A DNA stretch of 64,000 bases. Source: Isoetes taiwanensis. Taxonomy: Eukaryota; Streptophyta; Lycopodiopsida; Isoetales; Isoetaceae. Made by a program: the position numbers and the translations under genes. The notes below the pieces were generated by a model. The model did no database searches. It saw only the letters and a list, made by a program, of their open reading frames with translations, and was not told the DNA's origin. Shown here one piece after another: positions 1 through 13,019 of the stretch. Every line of letters starts with the position of its first letter. Within the stretch, counting starts at the first letter, position 1. Location: positions 11,558,697 through 11,622,696 of the forward strand of contig JAJEKV010000034.1 in the NCBI GenBank assembly GCA_021234155.1. Direction: 5' to 3'.

Positions 1-2850
1 ATGGACGGATTTAGAAGCCTTGGTTACATCTATTAGATATTTTCACCTATACAAGTGGAATCTGGAAGTCACGCTACATCGATAAAGAGTCGCTGATCCA
101 AATATAAAGCCAAGCAGATGGCTATTACAAAGGTCAGAATCAATGGCAGAAAGCTTTAGCCAAATCTAGGCTTTGGTATTTTGGTTGTAGCCTTGCTAAG
201 CTATGGCTCAGAGGTATGTCTGGTGGAGGAATATGCATCATAGGCAAAAGGGCATTGATTAAAAAAAAAACCAAAGGTAAAATGTTGCTACCGGGTTGCT
301 TGTCGCAAAATCGAATCGAAGATGGATTTTCATATTGAAGCAAGGTATTCATGCAATGAAACAAAGTCAAAACACGAAAGTTAAAGAGCTTACTAGAATC
401 AAAGTTAGAGAATGTAATTTCTAAATGAGGTTGTGTTTCTATATTTTCATTGAATGCAAAAACAATGACATAAGATGATTCTATCTCAAAAGTAAATTAC
501 TTGTGCTTTATATCCGTGTCTTGTTCGGGCTTTGAGTAAGTCGGTATTTGTCTATGCAGCCTTTTATTACTCAAAAGCTCCATAAACTAACCGCTCTTCT
601 TCTTCCCAAATGCCTCGCTTAGAACGCTAAGGTCGATAACATCCTTTGATGAGGTGTTTGGCCCATGCTTAAATGGCCCATTGTCCATGTCGCATTTAAT
701 TCTGAGATTTCCTCGCCACATGACCACCCCGACCATTTCTTCTAGGCCATAATGCCTCATCAAAGGATAATATCTAGCCCATCTAAATAAATAACCACAA
801 TCGCCTAAAAAGGCTCTTAACTTTGTATCTTGTACATTGACTATGTACAATTCTCTAAATGTCTATGCCCACCACCACTTCTAAGTGACCGCCATAATCT
901 TTAGAATCCCATCACACACTTTTCCCTCAGAATAACCAAGATGGAGGGTGATTATACCAAGGTTTGGATGCCATACAAGGGTTAAACCCATTTTCATAGC
1001 TATACTTAGGAGTTAGAGGGTAGGGGGATTTGGGCCATTACTTGGGATAAATTTTGTGTGGCATGGGTCAATTTACCTTTAGAAAAATTGTATATGAATG
1101 TGTTCTTGGCCATCTCTGCACATACATAATATACCCCCTTTTGTATCTAGAGCAGGATCGACAATCTTGATGCATCCTTACCAGCTTGAGTTCTGATTCC
1201 ATTGATCCATTGTAGATCCATTGGTCAGACATATCCATTGATTCATAGAGAGTGGGCCCATGCAACTTGATCCATTGAGTGTGACCATCGTAGTCTACTG
1301 CGGCTAGAACAGTTTGAATTCGTCTGTGGTTGCGACCTCTTTTCCAATTCACACATCAACCATCCATAGACAGTTTGCCAATTTTCACAACACAGGAGGT
1401 TGCCTAAGTGATAAAGGCTGAGCAAATTGCAATTGCACCCGAATCTCTACGATACCATACTGAAGCATTGCTCACAGCAAGTGAGATTTCCTATAATCTT
1501 GACCCATATGCCATCGAGAAGTGGTATTGTCACGGCCTAATCTTTCATAGAAATAATGAGGATGCATCCATAAGCAGTCTGCAAATGGCATACTTCGAAA
1601 GTTTAGCAAGCAACTCACAGATCTATTTAGAGATAGGCTCAAATATACTCCAGTTGATGCTTGTGAACAAGCATAAAAAATGGCAATGCGCATCCTGAAT
1701 GAGTCACGTCACCAAGTACAGGAGCTGATGGCCATGTCATGAAGTTATCAATATGTTGCCGAGTTGCCACCCGAGTGGTGCGCTTGCGTTGGTATACAAT
1801 CAGCCATGAACTTGAATGCCATGTCATAATATAAATATATATTACCTGTCTTATTATATTTTAATGTACGTCAATTGCCTATATGCATTCAATGTTCTAG
1901 TTTTTGTCCAATTTTGAGCAATGCCAATCCTTATTCATGGATGTTGATTTCGAAGAAGACCATGATCGTCAACCTTAGTGCCTTGAGAACATTCCCCGAT
2001 CTTCACCCTCTTGACTTCCATTATCAGATCCCTTCGTAGGCCGCGGATCTTGTCTGTGGAAGGATCTAAGGGGCCAAACAAATATGGACCATTCAAGAGG
2101 ATGAACACAAGATACACTACCCACTATTGTTTATGACAAAGCACCACTTTTCTAGAGAGTCAATAAAAAGACTCTACAGTAAAATCTTGTAACTTCAAAT
2201 TTAAAGGGAATATGATTTCCCTTAAAACTTGCTTTCATGCCTTTTGGAGAATGGAGCTTAGAAAGTAATTAAGCTACATTAATTCAAAGAGGCAAGAAAA
2301 GAAAGTTTTGGAAATCTCAATCGCCCTTCGAATGACTCTTTTGATTGCCCGCCGGAGAGTGCAGCCCACAAGATGTGGGGAAAGAAAGTTTGGGAAATCT
2401 TACCGCTTTTTGAACGGCTCTTTGATTGCCCGCGACAGAGAGTGCAGCCACAAGATGTGGGCCCACAACTTCAATGGCTTTTGTCCCTCTAATATCAATG
2501 CATCTTCTTTATAAGCAGGATCGACTATGGAAAAGAGGGCCTGATTATAGGCCCAAATGTCATTGACTATGCGGCCAATCACCTTCTGATGTCAAAGTTG
2601 CATCAACAAAACCTATTTCTAAGAGTGGTAATCAAATGTGAAAATTGCACCCAATTTCAAGCTAGAGTGTTGCTTAAGCTTCGCCATCGGTTGCTTATGT
2701 AAAACATAACTCTGATACACACAATTGATGCCACTTACATATATGAGAGTTATGCCTTATATATGCAAATGGATGGCTTAAGTTCAAACAAGACTATGGC
2801 TTGAAGGTAGGGCATGTTCTCACACTTGAAGATCTAACTGCCACACTTGT
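1..2850. other. No recognisable gene (copy 1, left part)
   Basis: The open frames here are short, overlap on both strands and are not recognisable; the corresponding frames at 37416-40250 are equally short. About 2300-2470 contains two near-identical stretches with the words gattgcccgc and gagagtgcagcc, a local tandem repeat seen again at 39700-39870. I see no gene that I can support. Confidence 0.5.
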
Positions 2851-2854
2851 GTAA

Positions 2855-2980
2855 GGAATTGACTATGAAGAGACTTATTCTCCAAATGTGAAAATAACTA
2901 GTTTAAACGTTGGTGGTTTAGCAAATGCAAGAAACTTAGAAGTACATCACATGGATGTAAATACAACATTTCTTCATAGG
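2855..2980 (+). mobile_element. Ty1/copia reverse transcriptase fragment (copy 1)
   Basis: Forty-two codons translate to a stretch beginning GIDYEETYSP and ending EVHHMDVNTTFLH. This matches the start of the copia reverse transcriptase domain, whose usual form is G.DYEETFSPV followed about 30 residues later by Q.DV.TAFLHG. The preceding 70 bases can be read, with frame shifts, as the upstream KARLVAKG-like segment. The fragment ends abruptly at base 2980, where a retroposon 3' tail begins, so it is a truncated remnant rather than an active element. Confidence 0.75.
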
Positions 2981-3035
2981 CCGATTGGCCTCAGTGGACG
3001 ATAAAAAATCATTCTCATTCATTCATTCATTCATT
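2976..3035 (+). mobile_element. Retroposon 3' end with (ATTC)n tail (copy 1)
   Basis: The string ataggccgattggcctcag followed by tggacgataaaaaatc and a run of CATT units is closely similar to the 3' ends seen at 59435-59490 (+) and, reversed, at 10437-10500 and 47838-47900. The shared block (ataggcc.gttggtctc.gtggacgataaaa plus a short tandem tail) marks the 3' terminus of a non-LTR retroposon family that ends in microsatellite repeats instead of poly(A). Confidence 0.6.
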
Positions 3036-3039
3036 AAGG

Positions 3040-4415
3040 TGATTTCTTAAGGTTCTTCAAATCTAGAGAATGTGCTAAGATCATAAACCCAAGCTCTATC
3101 TCCAGGTGTCAAAAGTACAATCAACTCGTTAGTTTCGGAATTATTAACCTTATATTTCGCAATTTCTTAGTTACGTATATTCAACCATTAATAGCAATGC
3201 ATGTTCTTACTACTTGTGATTATTTTGCCCAGAACTATAACAGTCAAGTCGGCTCTCCAGCAAACCTTAAGCTTTACCCTCTATTAGACCTTCAGCTTTA
3301 CCCTTTCGAAGGTCTTTCACCCCATACCAATTATTTAACTTGTTCACATAGATAAAAGAAATACATGTCAAAACAATACAAAAATGCATGTCAAAGCAAC
3401 AAAAAATGTAACAGCAATGTAGAAGAGCTTATGGCAGTCTCGATCTTAGGTTTTGAGAAGGAAGCTCTTTCATCTTATTAAATCAAATTCCTGGTCCAAA
3501 ACCCACACCGTGTGAGTGTTTTCTCCATGACCCACTCGAGATTACATGATTTTCCCATCTTCTTGCCATATCTAGACCTTTGCTTGCCTTAATTTGTGCT
3601 TATCTATCTATTGTTTAAATTCGGATTTTCCGGCCTGGAGAAAAACTTTTTTGGTTTTTTCCTTGGCTGATTTCCCTAAGGTTTTGGTATTTTTATCGTC
3701 TGAAAAAAAATCCGATCTCCCAAAAATCGCGAATTGTTTTTTGAAGTATGATTCATTTCTGCTTTTCAATGTTGGAACGGTCGCTGAAGGTTGACCGGAT
3801 TAGGTATGATTGCAGGTGGCGATGGAGGCCTGCATGCTGGCCGGATTAGAAAGCCTAGAATATATGAAAAGAAGAGATAAAGCAGAGGGTGGACGGTGGT
3901 GGACGGCAGATAAAACATTTCGTTCAAGTTCGTTTTTCAAGTGAGATTGGCATATGAAATTTGATTCTGTTTTAGATTTCATTCAGATGGACTTTGATTC
4001 AGATTTCGTTCTCTTTCAAGTGAGATTATGAGCTTTGTTTTTCAAGTGAGATCTTTACCCTGATCTGTTTTTGTGTGAACTTTTGCACAGTCTAGGAGCT
4101 AAGTTTGCACTGTCTAGGAGCTTGCGCTGGATACAAGCTTTATACACGAACGTAAGTGTTGAGATATGTTTATTGATAGGATTTCCTTTGCCTTATCCAT
4201 TCCGAGGCTTCGCCAGATGCATTATCCCTTCCTGCTGCAGCTGTCGAAGCATGCATGTTGGCCATACGGATTGGTTTTTTAATTTTGCATTTGGTTTCCT
4301 TCTTCAAGTAGGTAGATCTGAATTTATGTCACCATGTTTTTGACTTGCATCAAACGCCGATGTCCCGGAGGCATTTTCAATGTCGATGGTCGCCTTTGTT
4401 CTTATTTTTACAAAC
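3040..4415. other. No recognisable gene (copy 1)
   Basis: Short frames only. The frames near 3594-3794 and 4071-4343 are not recognisable and lack conserved motifs; their equivalents in copy 2 (40992-41183 and around 41480-41740) are broken differently, so coding is not supported. Confidence 0.45.
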
Positions 4416-4419
4416 CTCA

Positions 4420-4900
4420 AGTCATATTAAATTAAAATGGGACAAATCTCGAATTTTGGGACTCAGATCAAAATGGGACAAAAATTTTTTTTCATTGAAT
4501 CGCTGTTAGATCGTGGGAGGGAAGGAAAGGGAAAGGGAGAAGTTGAGAGAAGTAAGGAAGGGGTTAAGTTAGAAGAAGGGGGAGGGAGGAAGTTCAAAAG
4601 GGGGTGAGAAGAGGGGGCAAGAGGCAACTAGAGAGGGGAGGAGGACGGGCAAGAGGCAATTGGGAGGGGGGAGGGGATGGGAAAGAGGCAACCGGGAGAG
4701 GGGAGGAGGATGGGAAAGGCAACCTGAGAAGGGAAGGAGGATGGGCAAAGAGGCAACCGGGGAGGAGGATGATGGGCAAAGGGGCAAATGGGAAGGGGAG
4801 AGAAAGGCAAAGGGGCAAAGATGGGCAACCTTAGTAATTATAATCAATATAATTATAATAAATATAATTAACAAATATAATTAACATTATTATAATTAAT
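4420..4900 (+). repeat. Polypurine (GGGAGG-rich) repeat element, copy 1
   Basis: A block containing gggacaaatctcgaatttt is followed by about 330 bases of almost pure A/G sequence (4498-4830) and then an AT-rich stretch of taatta words. The same order occurs at 41820-42330 and, in reverse complement with a polypyrimidine strand, at 60490-61110, so this is a dispersed element rather than random low complexity. Open frames inside it (Arg/Gly/Glu-rich, or Pro/Ser/Leu-rich on the other strand) are artefacts of the base composition. Confidence 0.7.
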
Positions 4901-5055
4901 TAAAAACAATATATATAATGAATCAGAAATAATAGCCAAGGTGATTTAACTAGTGGGTAGAAGATGCCCATAAAATCGACCAAAAAAAGTCGCCAAGGAG
5001 GATTGCTTGTTCTCGTTGTTCCGCTTAACTAAAAATAATTTTGCAAGACGGAGAA

Positions 5056-5293
5056 TGGATGGGGGCTATCGGCCTCGGATAGCTTCTAAAATCCAACCCA
5101 ATCTTCCACTCCTCCACAATCAATTTACGCTCAAATTCTCGCCGCCTAAAAAAGGCCATGCAAGCACCGAACTCCGACGCCCATTTTACCTCTGGCCCGA
5201 GTAGCCCTGTCCTGGGTGCCCATTTTACCACAACGCCTTCTTCCTCACTCGACCCTTCAAAAATCCAACCCACGCTGGCGAAACTGATGTAGG
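5056..5293 (+). pseudogene. Frame-broken counterpart of the candidate exon (copy 1)
   Basis: Same sequence as 42468-42704 but shifted repeatedly: the reading holds only in pieces (SKIQPNLPLLHNQFT in one frame, FFLTRPFKNPTHAG-like in another). Compare attctgctcgcc in copy 2 with attctcgccgcc here. Whether this is decay or sequencing error cannot be settled from the sequence alone. Confidence 0.35.
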
Positions 5294-5299
5294 AGTAAG

Positions 5300-8200
5300 T
5301 ATTTGGAGTTTTAGACTTTTGGTTTTCAATTTGGTCTTTACTCCCATTGAAGCCTATTGCATCAGTGATAATATTCTTCCCCGCCTCATCCGGATTTAGA
5401 TCTTCGTTTTGATCTCACCGCACTGGGCCATGTGGGTCAAATCGATCTGGTAATAAGAAGCTTTGCATTAATAGATGTTTTGTTTTCCTTAATTTTAGCT
5501 GAGGAGTTACTCTTAGTGACATGCATCAACAATTGTGTTTTTAAAGCCACATCGCTCGATTAAAAGCCCTCACAAGATCAACCTAAATCTTTGATTGTTA
5601 TGTGGCCGCCATGCCTTCTATTTATTCCAAATGTATGATAGAACCCTTTGTGCTCTATTTATCTAATGGGCATTTGTTCATGTTCAATAATATCCATCGA
5701 TCATTCCATCAAAACATTGTCGTTGAAGATGTGGAGCTTCAAATTTAGATTTTTATGCGTATATTATTTAGCCTCCATTTTATTGCATCATTTGAAACCG
5801 AGCTCTTCTCTAATGTAATAATCTCATTCAGAAAGCAATCCTTGCGCACAAAGCCAAGTTTGACATCGTGAGCTTAATTTGATTGAATGAGTCTTTTATG
5901 TGCATTTTCAACATATTTGTTCCATGTTACTTTGGTGCTTTTGCCCGTGTCCTACCGCTTGCCTATGAATATACTACATCGAAGTTCTATGGTCGGATTT
6001 TGATGTAAACCCGTGTAGTAGATTTGTTGTCCTTTTATCTACAAAAAATCACTCACTTCTAAATTTTTAATTTTCCACTTTTATACGTGGTTGAATAGCA
6101 CTTGATAGCACTATTGGGCACTATCGAAGTTCTACGAAAGTATTTTGGTGCAAATCCGTGTAGTTGGTTTTCTGTCCTTTTAGGATCAAGTATACAACTA
6201 GGATGAGATGCATAAGACATGACATTTGTTTGTCTTCAAAGGTCATTTCATTTTATATCTAATTTTTAAGTCATTGTTTAATGCAAAGACAAAGATAGAG
6301 TACATAAGAAAAGAATGACCTAAATTTGACTTGCTCGAGATATTGAGACATCTCAGATTGACATAGGGATTCAAGGAGTTCTTTTGCCGCTTTTCCATCC
6401 ATGTGTGATTTCCTTTATCATATGAGATAATGAATTTGCATTTTCATTTTTCCATCCTGCGTAAGAACTACCATAGTGCATTCGTCCATAGTGCATTTGT
6501 TATGTCATAAATGGGAGAATCCGCCATGTTTCTACAATGAAGTTCACGATTATGGTTGTATTTTTAACGTGACCCAATCTTGAATTTTGAGCTCAATTGG
6601 TAGATTTGGATTTGTGCCAATGATATCAAATGTTGGATTTGGAAGTTCATGTGGTATTGCTTTGATTCAAGGGATGTGTCAATTATTTGGCAAAAAATCC
6701 TCACCAAATTTCACCAGCTTGTTTTGTTCAAACTTTGAGCAAAAAGGAATGAATTGATTTTTCATTTTTAGTATGGCATTGAAAGCCCCATGCACGTGCC
6801 CTCTATTTTCAAGAATCTATAAATTTTTCATCTCTTTAATATGGCATTGAAATCTATTTTGAGGACCTATTATTCATTTGTTTAGTAATGACATTGGAAC
6901 ACGTTCGCTTTTTTTTTTTTTTTTTATTTAGATTGATATTTCATTTCTATAGCATGGCATTGAAAGCCATATCCAGATATTATTTATTTCTTTTTAGTGT
7001 GGCATTGGGACACATGCTCTTTCATTTTGAAGAACCTATTATTCATTCTTCCTAACAATTCATGTAAGGTGAGCTACCATTATTCTCAGATATATCTCTA
7101 CTTGCAAGTTGGCACTACTACTCACGCACTGTAAGGCCAAGAGTTAAGGCCAAGAGTTCAATTAGCTTAAGTGGATCACCCAACCGATTCAAAACCCGCA
7201 TTGTAAATATCTCGGGATGAGCTTATATGTTTTGATGGTAGATTTATTCTTAATGTTCATGTAGGTTTTACCATATACAATACATAGAATGTTTATAATC
7301 CTTATTTGAATTTTCATATGCTATATTTGTCTTTTTCATTTTCTTGCCGTCAATCATTTATGTTTAGTGATGTTTGCAAGACGTAAGTTGGCGATTTTTT
7401 GTTGCCAATTTGATAGGAATGTTCTAGCTTTGTTATAAAACATAATCCATTATTAATCGAGCTTGATTTTGCATGTTAGCCATTTCTTGAGGGTGAGAAA
7501 ATTAGAAAATACATAATGCTAGATGGGAAGTGTAGGATGCGCGGAGCTATCTCATTTCAAGGCTAGAAAAAAGTGTGTCAATACATATTCTTTCTTATCG
7601 CTTTACCTTATGATTTTATTGTGCTCTTATAATTGTATATATGTGTTAGGAGCTTGATCCTGCTCCATTTTTATACTTTTCATCACAATTTTAGTTAGCA
7701 TTCATTTTAACTCTACTTTCTAAAAGCATCAGGGAGTTGTCATTAAGATGTGAATGTAGATGAAAAGCATGATGAAAGAATTTTTTTTGGTCTATATCCC
7801 GGTTTAGAGACAACATTATGAGAGTGGTCAATTAGTCTAGAAATAAGGACATTGCTTGAATTATCCATAAATACCATGTTGCGTTGAACGCTTCCAACTG
7901 TGACTAACAAAACACCGTGATTGATTCTAATATTGTTAGGTAACTTGCACATCGATTAAGGTCCTTTGCAATGCTTGGCTAAAGAGCACACATAACAATT
8001 GTATCAGTTGCTTGCCTATGAATCTTTGGCAAGTTGAATTATCCTTTTCCAATAAGCTAGATTGGATCATGATATGTGGAAACTGTGCATGTGGTGGAAG
8101 GCATTTGGCTTAAATTGCATATAGCTGGGTCTTTGAGGTCGTGACTCTTTCACATTGACTTTTAAAAAATGTTCCATTGCATATATTACTAAGTGTGTCG

Positions 8201-8450
8201 CCAATAACTTTGATCGATATGAAATATAGGAACTAAACTTTGATACACTTCAACTATACAAAGTTGAGATATCATGTGCGTCCCATAACTTCCCGGTACG
8301 TTGAAAAATAAGTCATCTACTGGCCTTTGATGACAATGTATAATATAGACATAAACCATTTCCACCGATAGAAAGACTATTTGCAACCGAAGTTTAATTA
8401 TTCTATAAAGACCAAAAGCTACGTATGAACATACCAAACTCTACACACAT
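5300..8450. other. Intron-like AT/T-rich region left of the Helitron end (copy 1)
   Basis: T-rich on the + strand, with many possible donor and acceptor sites and no long + strand frame, as expected of introns following the candidate exon. Two minus-strand frames (7743-7952 and 8189-8437) are also open in copy 2 (45162-45410, 45486-45785), but the copies are too similar for that to be evidence of selection, and I do not recognise the peptides. The same stretch in copy 2 is 42710-45880. Confidence 0.35.
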
Positions 8451-8480
8451 TTCTAGAGCTTATCACAATTTGTATTTATG

Positions 8481-8508
8481 ACCGGCAGCGCCGGGCACCC
8501 GTTACTAG
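8481..8508 (+). mobile_element. Helitron 3' terminus (copy 1)
   Basis: A GC-rich hairpin (ccggc agc gccgg) is followed 9 bases later by CTAG and then a T. This is the classical plant Helitron 3' end: a short palindrome about 8-12 bases upstream of CTRR, inserted between A and T. The outer base of the stem is changed here (a for c) compared with copy 2. The element would extend to the left of this point. I could not identify a convincing 5' TC end or any Rep/helicase coding, so it is probably a non-autonomous element, or only its 3' end remains recognisable. Confidence 0.65.
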
Positions 8509-9574
8509 TTATCATTTATTTCTGAATGGCCCATACATATTTTCCTTTAATCAAAGCAGTTTAGGCAGCACTTGGTCTCTCAGAACCATAGAAGAAAGCC
8601 ATGAAAACCTTTAATCTTATCAAAACGAACCTTTACTTTTCCAACCTTATTTTCCAATTTGATCCTGATCTAGACCACTTTACATGGATTTTGCCTTATA
8701 CTTTGCCATGCCATACGCATTAAAATGAAGCTTCCATCCTTTTATAGATAATCTTATCATGCATACCCAGCTAGTAGATCAAAGCAATCACATAGATAAT
8801 CCCTTTGAAAGTCAAGAGAAGCTCACGCTTCATATATCCAATCTCTAGTGAACCGCTTTTAAGCATGCAAATTCAAGCTTATCCCTCGCCTAACAGACAT
8901 GCAAATCTAGACATGACAACGCCTAAAACTTCAGTTTTGAATTCATCGAAACCCCATCTTAAGAAGACGCATTGATGCAATTTTTTGCAAGCTCAAGGCC
9001 CCCAACCGCCTTAATGCAATTCAGATGCCATCTTCTCCAAGCTCTTGCCCCCGGGTGCTCCTCTCTTCCTTCAAGCTCTACAAAAGCTCTAGAGAAGTCC
9101 TCAAAAGAGGCAAAACCTTGCTTTTAAGCTCCATGCATGCATGTATGCATGCCAAGCATGTATATATATGTACATGAATATGTATACCGCCCATCAAGTG
9201 GACAACTGTTATAAACTCAATGCCTAATGCACACATTTCCTCAGAATCTTCCCCCCATCACAAGATCATAACATGACTTATACTTCTTTCATTTTCCTTC
9301 ATGTTATAACGCCTACAATTTATTAGTTCCCTTCAATCTCCTAAACTTATTGTCCGATAAGGGCTTAGTTAAAAAAAAAAAAATAATAATAATAATAATA
9401 ATTAATAATGCTATGTAAAGACCCTCGTGTCTAAGGAGTTCATCCGCTTTTAACATATCCATGGCAAAATGCCTTCATGTGAAATTGATTTCTTATCATC
9501 GCAGAATGCAAATAGTAATCGCAGATGCGTAATTCATTAGCTCTTTTTTCTTTCATTCCCAATTTTAAACAATT

Positions 9575-10420
9575 TCCTCGCTTCCAACTAACTCTTTTTT
9601 AGCCTAAAGTAGTTGCAAAAATATCTCGGGCCTCATGACATGATATTAGATTGTTGTTTCTTGCATTTCCAAGAAACAGCCCTCCTCAAGTATTAATACA
9701 AACCAACTGGATTTTCTCTCATCCAAATTGCTTGAGTTCAAGATACACGAGTCTATAGTTCCCTTGAATATCTTAGAACCCTTTTAGCAACTCGCCAATG
9801 GCCTACACTTGTATTAATATCTGCTTAAAACATTCACTAAGTATGATATGTTAGGTCTTGAACAATTTGCCAGGTATAATAATCAGCCAATGAAAATTCT
9901 CTATTTGAATATTTTTGTGCTTCTTCTTTCTCTTCTTATGATATAGGAAAAATTTTAGAGATCTTGCCGCTTTGGTAACATAAGATTCTTAATTGCCTTG
10001 CAATTATCCATGTTAAAATTTTCGAGCACTCCTTCAATATTTGCTTCTGAAATAGATCCAAAACTTTATTTTTCCTTTCTATGTGCACTTCAATCCTTAA
10101 GAATTTTTGTAATGGTCCTAGATTTGTCATTTGAAATTTGCTCTTAAGAATGTTTTTACATTTTTTTCAAAATCTCACCACTGCTAGGCACTATGATATT
10201 GTCGTCTACATACAATGCAATGTAGCACCTTGTTGAAAGAGATAAATGTTGACACTATCTTTTAGTTTATTGAATCCTTGTTCCTTGAGACATCCATCCA
10301 TAGAGATACTCATTGGCTTGGGGACTTTTTAAGCCCATAAAGAGCCCCCCTCGCTTCAACTTCCAAACCATGTTTTCTCCTTTCTCAAATCTTGATGTCC
10401 GCATTTCATGTAAATCTCTT
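9575..10420 (-). mobile_element. Ty1/copia RT-RNase H remnant, antisense (copy 1)
   Basis: Read on the minus strand, this gives in order: an ALYGLKSP-like RT motif near 10330-10370, the catalytic YVDD box with IALYVDDNIIV (rc of 10201-10212), the segment LGPLQKFLRIEVH (10060-10120), which matches the copia MTDLG.L.YFLGIEV motif, and a degraded RNase H tail near 9600-9680. The order and spacing are those of a copia pol C-terminus. The RNase H motif is visibly damaged compared with copy 2, where it reads SAEAEYFATTL. No LTRs were found, so it is a fragment. Confidence 0.8.
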
Positions 10421-10436
10421 TATTCTAATTTAGCAT

Positions 10437-11330
10437 GAATAGAATAGAATAGAATAGATTTTTAATGTCCATTTTGAGACCAATAGGCCATGGGACCCAT
10501 ACAATGGGCTAGAAACAACCAAAACATCGCCAAATATAATGGAAATAGAATAGAATAGAATAAAATAGAATTATTGTCCCTTTGTGCCCTATGTTCTCGG
10601 ATCTGATGTAGCATGAGCTTGTGCCCCAAAAGGGCCCGACTAGCACATCACGTTGGTATATTGTAGCCTTTCTAAAGGCTTTTCTTAGTTTCTATTAGTA
10701 CCGCACCTCGGCTTATAATCGGGCGCCATGGCTGCGAAGTGGATGCATCATTATCAATCGCCTTTTAGCCGAGTGTTTTGTGGGCTTCAAATGTTCCACC
10801 TCTCTTGGGTGATTCATATTATAAGCCCCTTTCCTTGTGTGCTTCCCGATGCTTGGTTATCATTGCCCGGATTGCATCTTACCGATCTCTCATTGTGTCT
10901 ATCCTATCATCGTGGTATATACTGGTTGCCCCATCTTATGCCTATGTACTTGTTCCCCGACGCCTCCGGTGACATCAAGTAACTCAAGGAGCAAGTGGTT
11001 CTCATCCTCTACTTTTCCCCGTGGTCACATTCCCGTGATATCTCGCTTCTCCCTTTCTATTTTCCTCCATCCGCTCTTTTCAATTCTAGATCGGGTTCCC
11101 CTCATCCTAAATCTCGCCAGACGCCTCTCCCGGGCCTTCCCTAGCAAGGGCTGCCCCCAGCATGGACTGCTGTCCCATCCGTTGTTCTAGATTGAAAACC
11201 GCCGCGGAGCCGAGTGTCTTGGGTCCCAAGTTTCTTTTGCACCCATGTTTGTGTAGCCTTGTCGGCCCGGGGCTTTCATTCCATTTCCCTTCGCTTACTA
11301 GGGTCAAAGTTCATCCCCATTCTCTAGTCC
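10437..11330 (-). mobile_element. 5'-truncated LINE, antisense (copy 1, frame-broken)
   Basis: Counterpart of the LINE at 47838-48740. The minus-strand protein is recoverable only in pieces because of many differences from copy 2, for example cacattcccgtgat at 11026 against cacagattctgcat at 48418. Two blocks of agaat pentamers (10438-10458 and 10538-10570) mark one or two nested 3' tails. The + strand frames in this stretch (10728-11190) are shadows. Confidence 0.7.
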
Positions 11331-12990
11331 ATATTGCTACATCCTTGAACTATCCACTACATATGATGATGTGTGGATTTTTCCAAAATATTACAAAAGC
11401 TTGGGCAAAACCAGATGAAACTATGACTTACTTAGGCCAAACAATCAAATCGGGACTTTATAAAACTATCACAAAACACAAGAACAAATAGAAATAACAA
11501 TATGAAGAAGAACATGGCTATAGAAAAATCAACATATATCGAAGGCCACCAAGCAGGCAATCGATCCCTAATGATAGTATTGACCTTCTTTTATGTAATC
11601 GCCCACTTTCGCTGCAGTGCGAAGCTTCTTCATACTTACATAATTCCTCTTTTCGCCCCCGAAAAGTCGTGACCGGAGCTGAATTCTTTTTGAATGGAAA
11701 AAGTGGTCCCTTCGCATGATTGCCATGCCTCAATATATGCAACCCTCCGGACATAGCATCTCAAATGGATTAGGAGGTGAATAAAGCAGACGATATGATG
11801 CCATCCGGGCCTCTATGTGCATCACCCGTAAAAATGCTCACTTCATCCAGAAGTAAGACATCCCCTCTCCTTTCAATACCGACAATATATAGGCTTAGAG
11901 CCGGGTGTGGACCACCCCAAGTAGCCTACCTATCTCAAAAAGTAGGAGACCTACCGCCCAAAGTAAACAATTCCTCACCAAGTCCGTGGCGACATGTCTA
12001 TCCCGGCCCACATGCAAGTAATCGTGAATGCATTAATCGGTGGTGACACACTAAAATTAATTGTTGACTCAAGCACTAGCTCCAAAAGTCAGATCTAGCT
12101 TTCCAAATACAACTGGAATGGATGTCCCTATGATAGTGGGGCCGACTGTGATCGCTTGAATCCCCGGGCAAGGGATTGTTGGAAGTGCATTGAATTTGAG
12201 CATCTAGCTTAACCAAAGCCAAGATCTTAATTGTAACCGTCACAAGCTGCATCCGCTTGCATCAAAAATAGGTCATTGGGTCTAAAAAGGAGTCCAGAAG
12301 GACTTATGGTTCAATGGTAGAATCATATAGGATTTTTCAAAAGGTCTTCGTGTGTTCTTATTATGTTCTTGTCTTTACAGATCTCCCCTTGCCATGATCT
12401 TGAGCTTATGAGTCATGATATGTATCTGTATCGTTGTGCTCCCTTGGTTCACGATATTCCATAGAATACATGCGTGGATCGGAGAGGGTTTTTTCCAAAA
12501 TAGTACGCGATACATGCTGGGCCATACGCTTTGTATTTCAGATGTATGCATTTTCCACGGGTCCGTGGATGGATTTCTTTGAGTCACATTGCAGAGTACG
12601 CTTTAGGGTTTGAACGAACCGCATACGCCGTAAAAACGTTTTAGGATTTGGTAGTTTCGGAGGTAATGTTTGAAGGGTTTTTTCGCCCCTCGCCACATAA
12701 AAAATTAGCAACGTAGTTTAGTCATGAACGGATTAGGAAGTAGTTAGACGAAAGCAAAAGATAAACCATTGTTGATGCATTTGATTTTAAAGTCCATTTG
12801 CATTGTTGATGCTCTTTTGCGTGCCAAGCTTCCCTTTTCTCCATTTCGCCTCCATTCCGTGGAGAGATCCGTGGTGGAAATCTGGTTTTTAGAGGGTTTT
12901 TGCATCTAAGTAAGGTCCGTTAAGATCGGGCTTTGTGCATGCATGTCGGTAACGCTTATACATCTGCCTCTATCATTACTTTGCCGCTTC
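11330..12990. other. No recognisable gene (copy 1, right part)
   Basis: Contains frame-broken counterparts of the unrecognised frame at 48998-49348 and otherwise short frames. The minus frame at 12375-12587 matches part of a 154-codon frame in copy 2 (49644-50108) but has no recognisable motif. Confidence 0.4.
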
Positions 12991-13019
12991 TTCGCTTGTG
13001 TCAGTCAAGAAATGGAAAG

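Noticed and set aside
4569-4884. Pro/Ser/Leu-rich or Gly/Arg/Glu-rich open frames (also at 41963-42277 and 60549-61095)
   Set aside because: All six frames stay open because the tract is almost pure purine or pyrimidine; copies differ by indels without keeping a frame.
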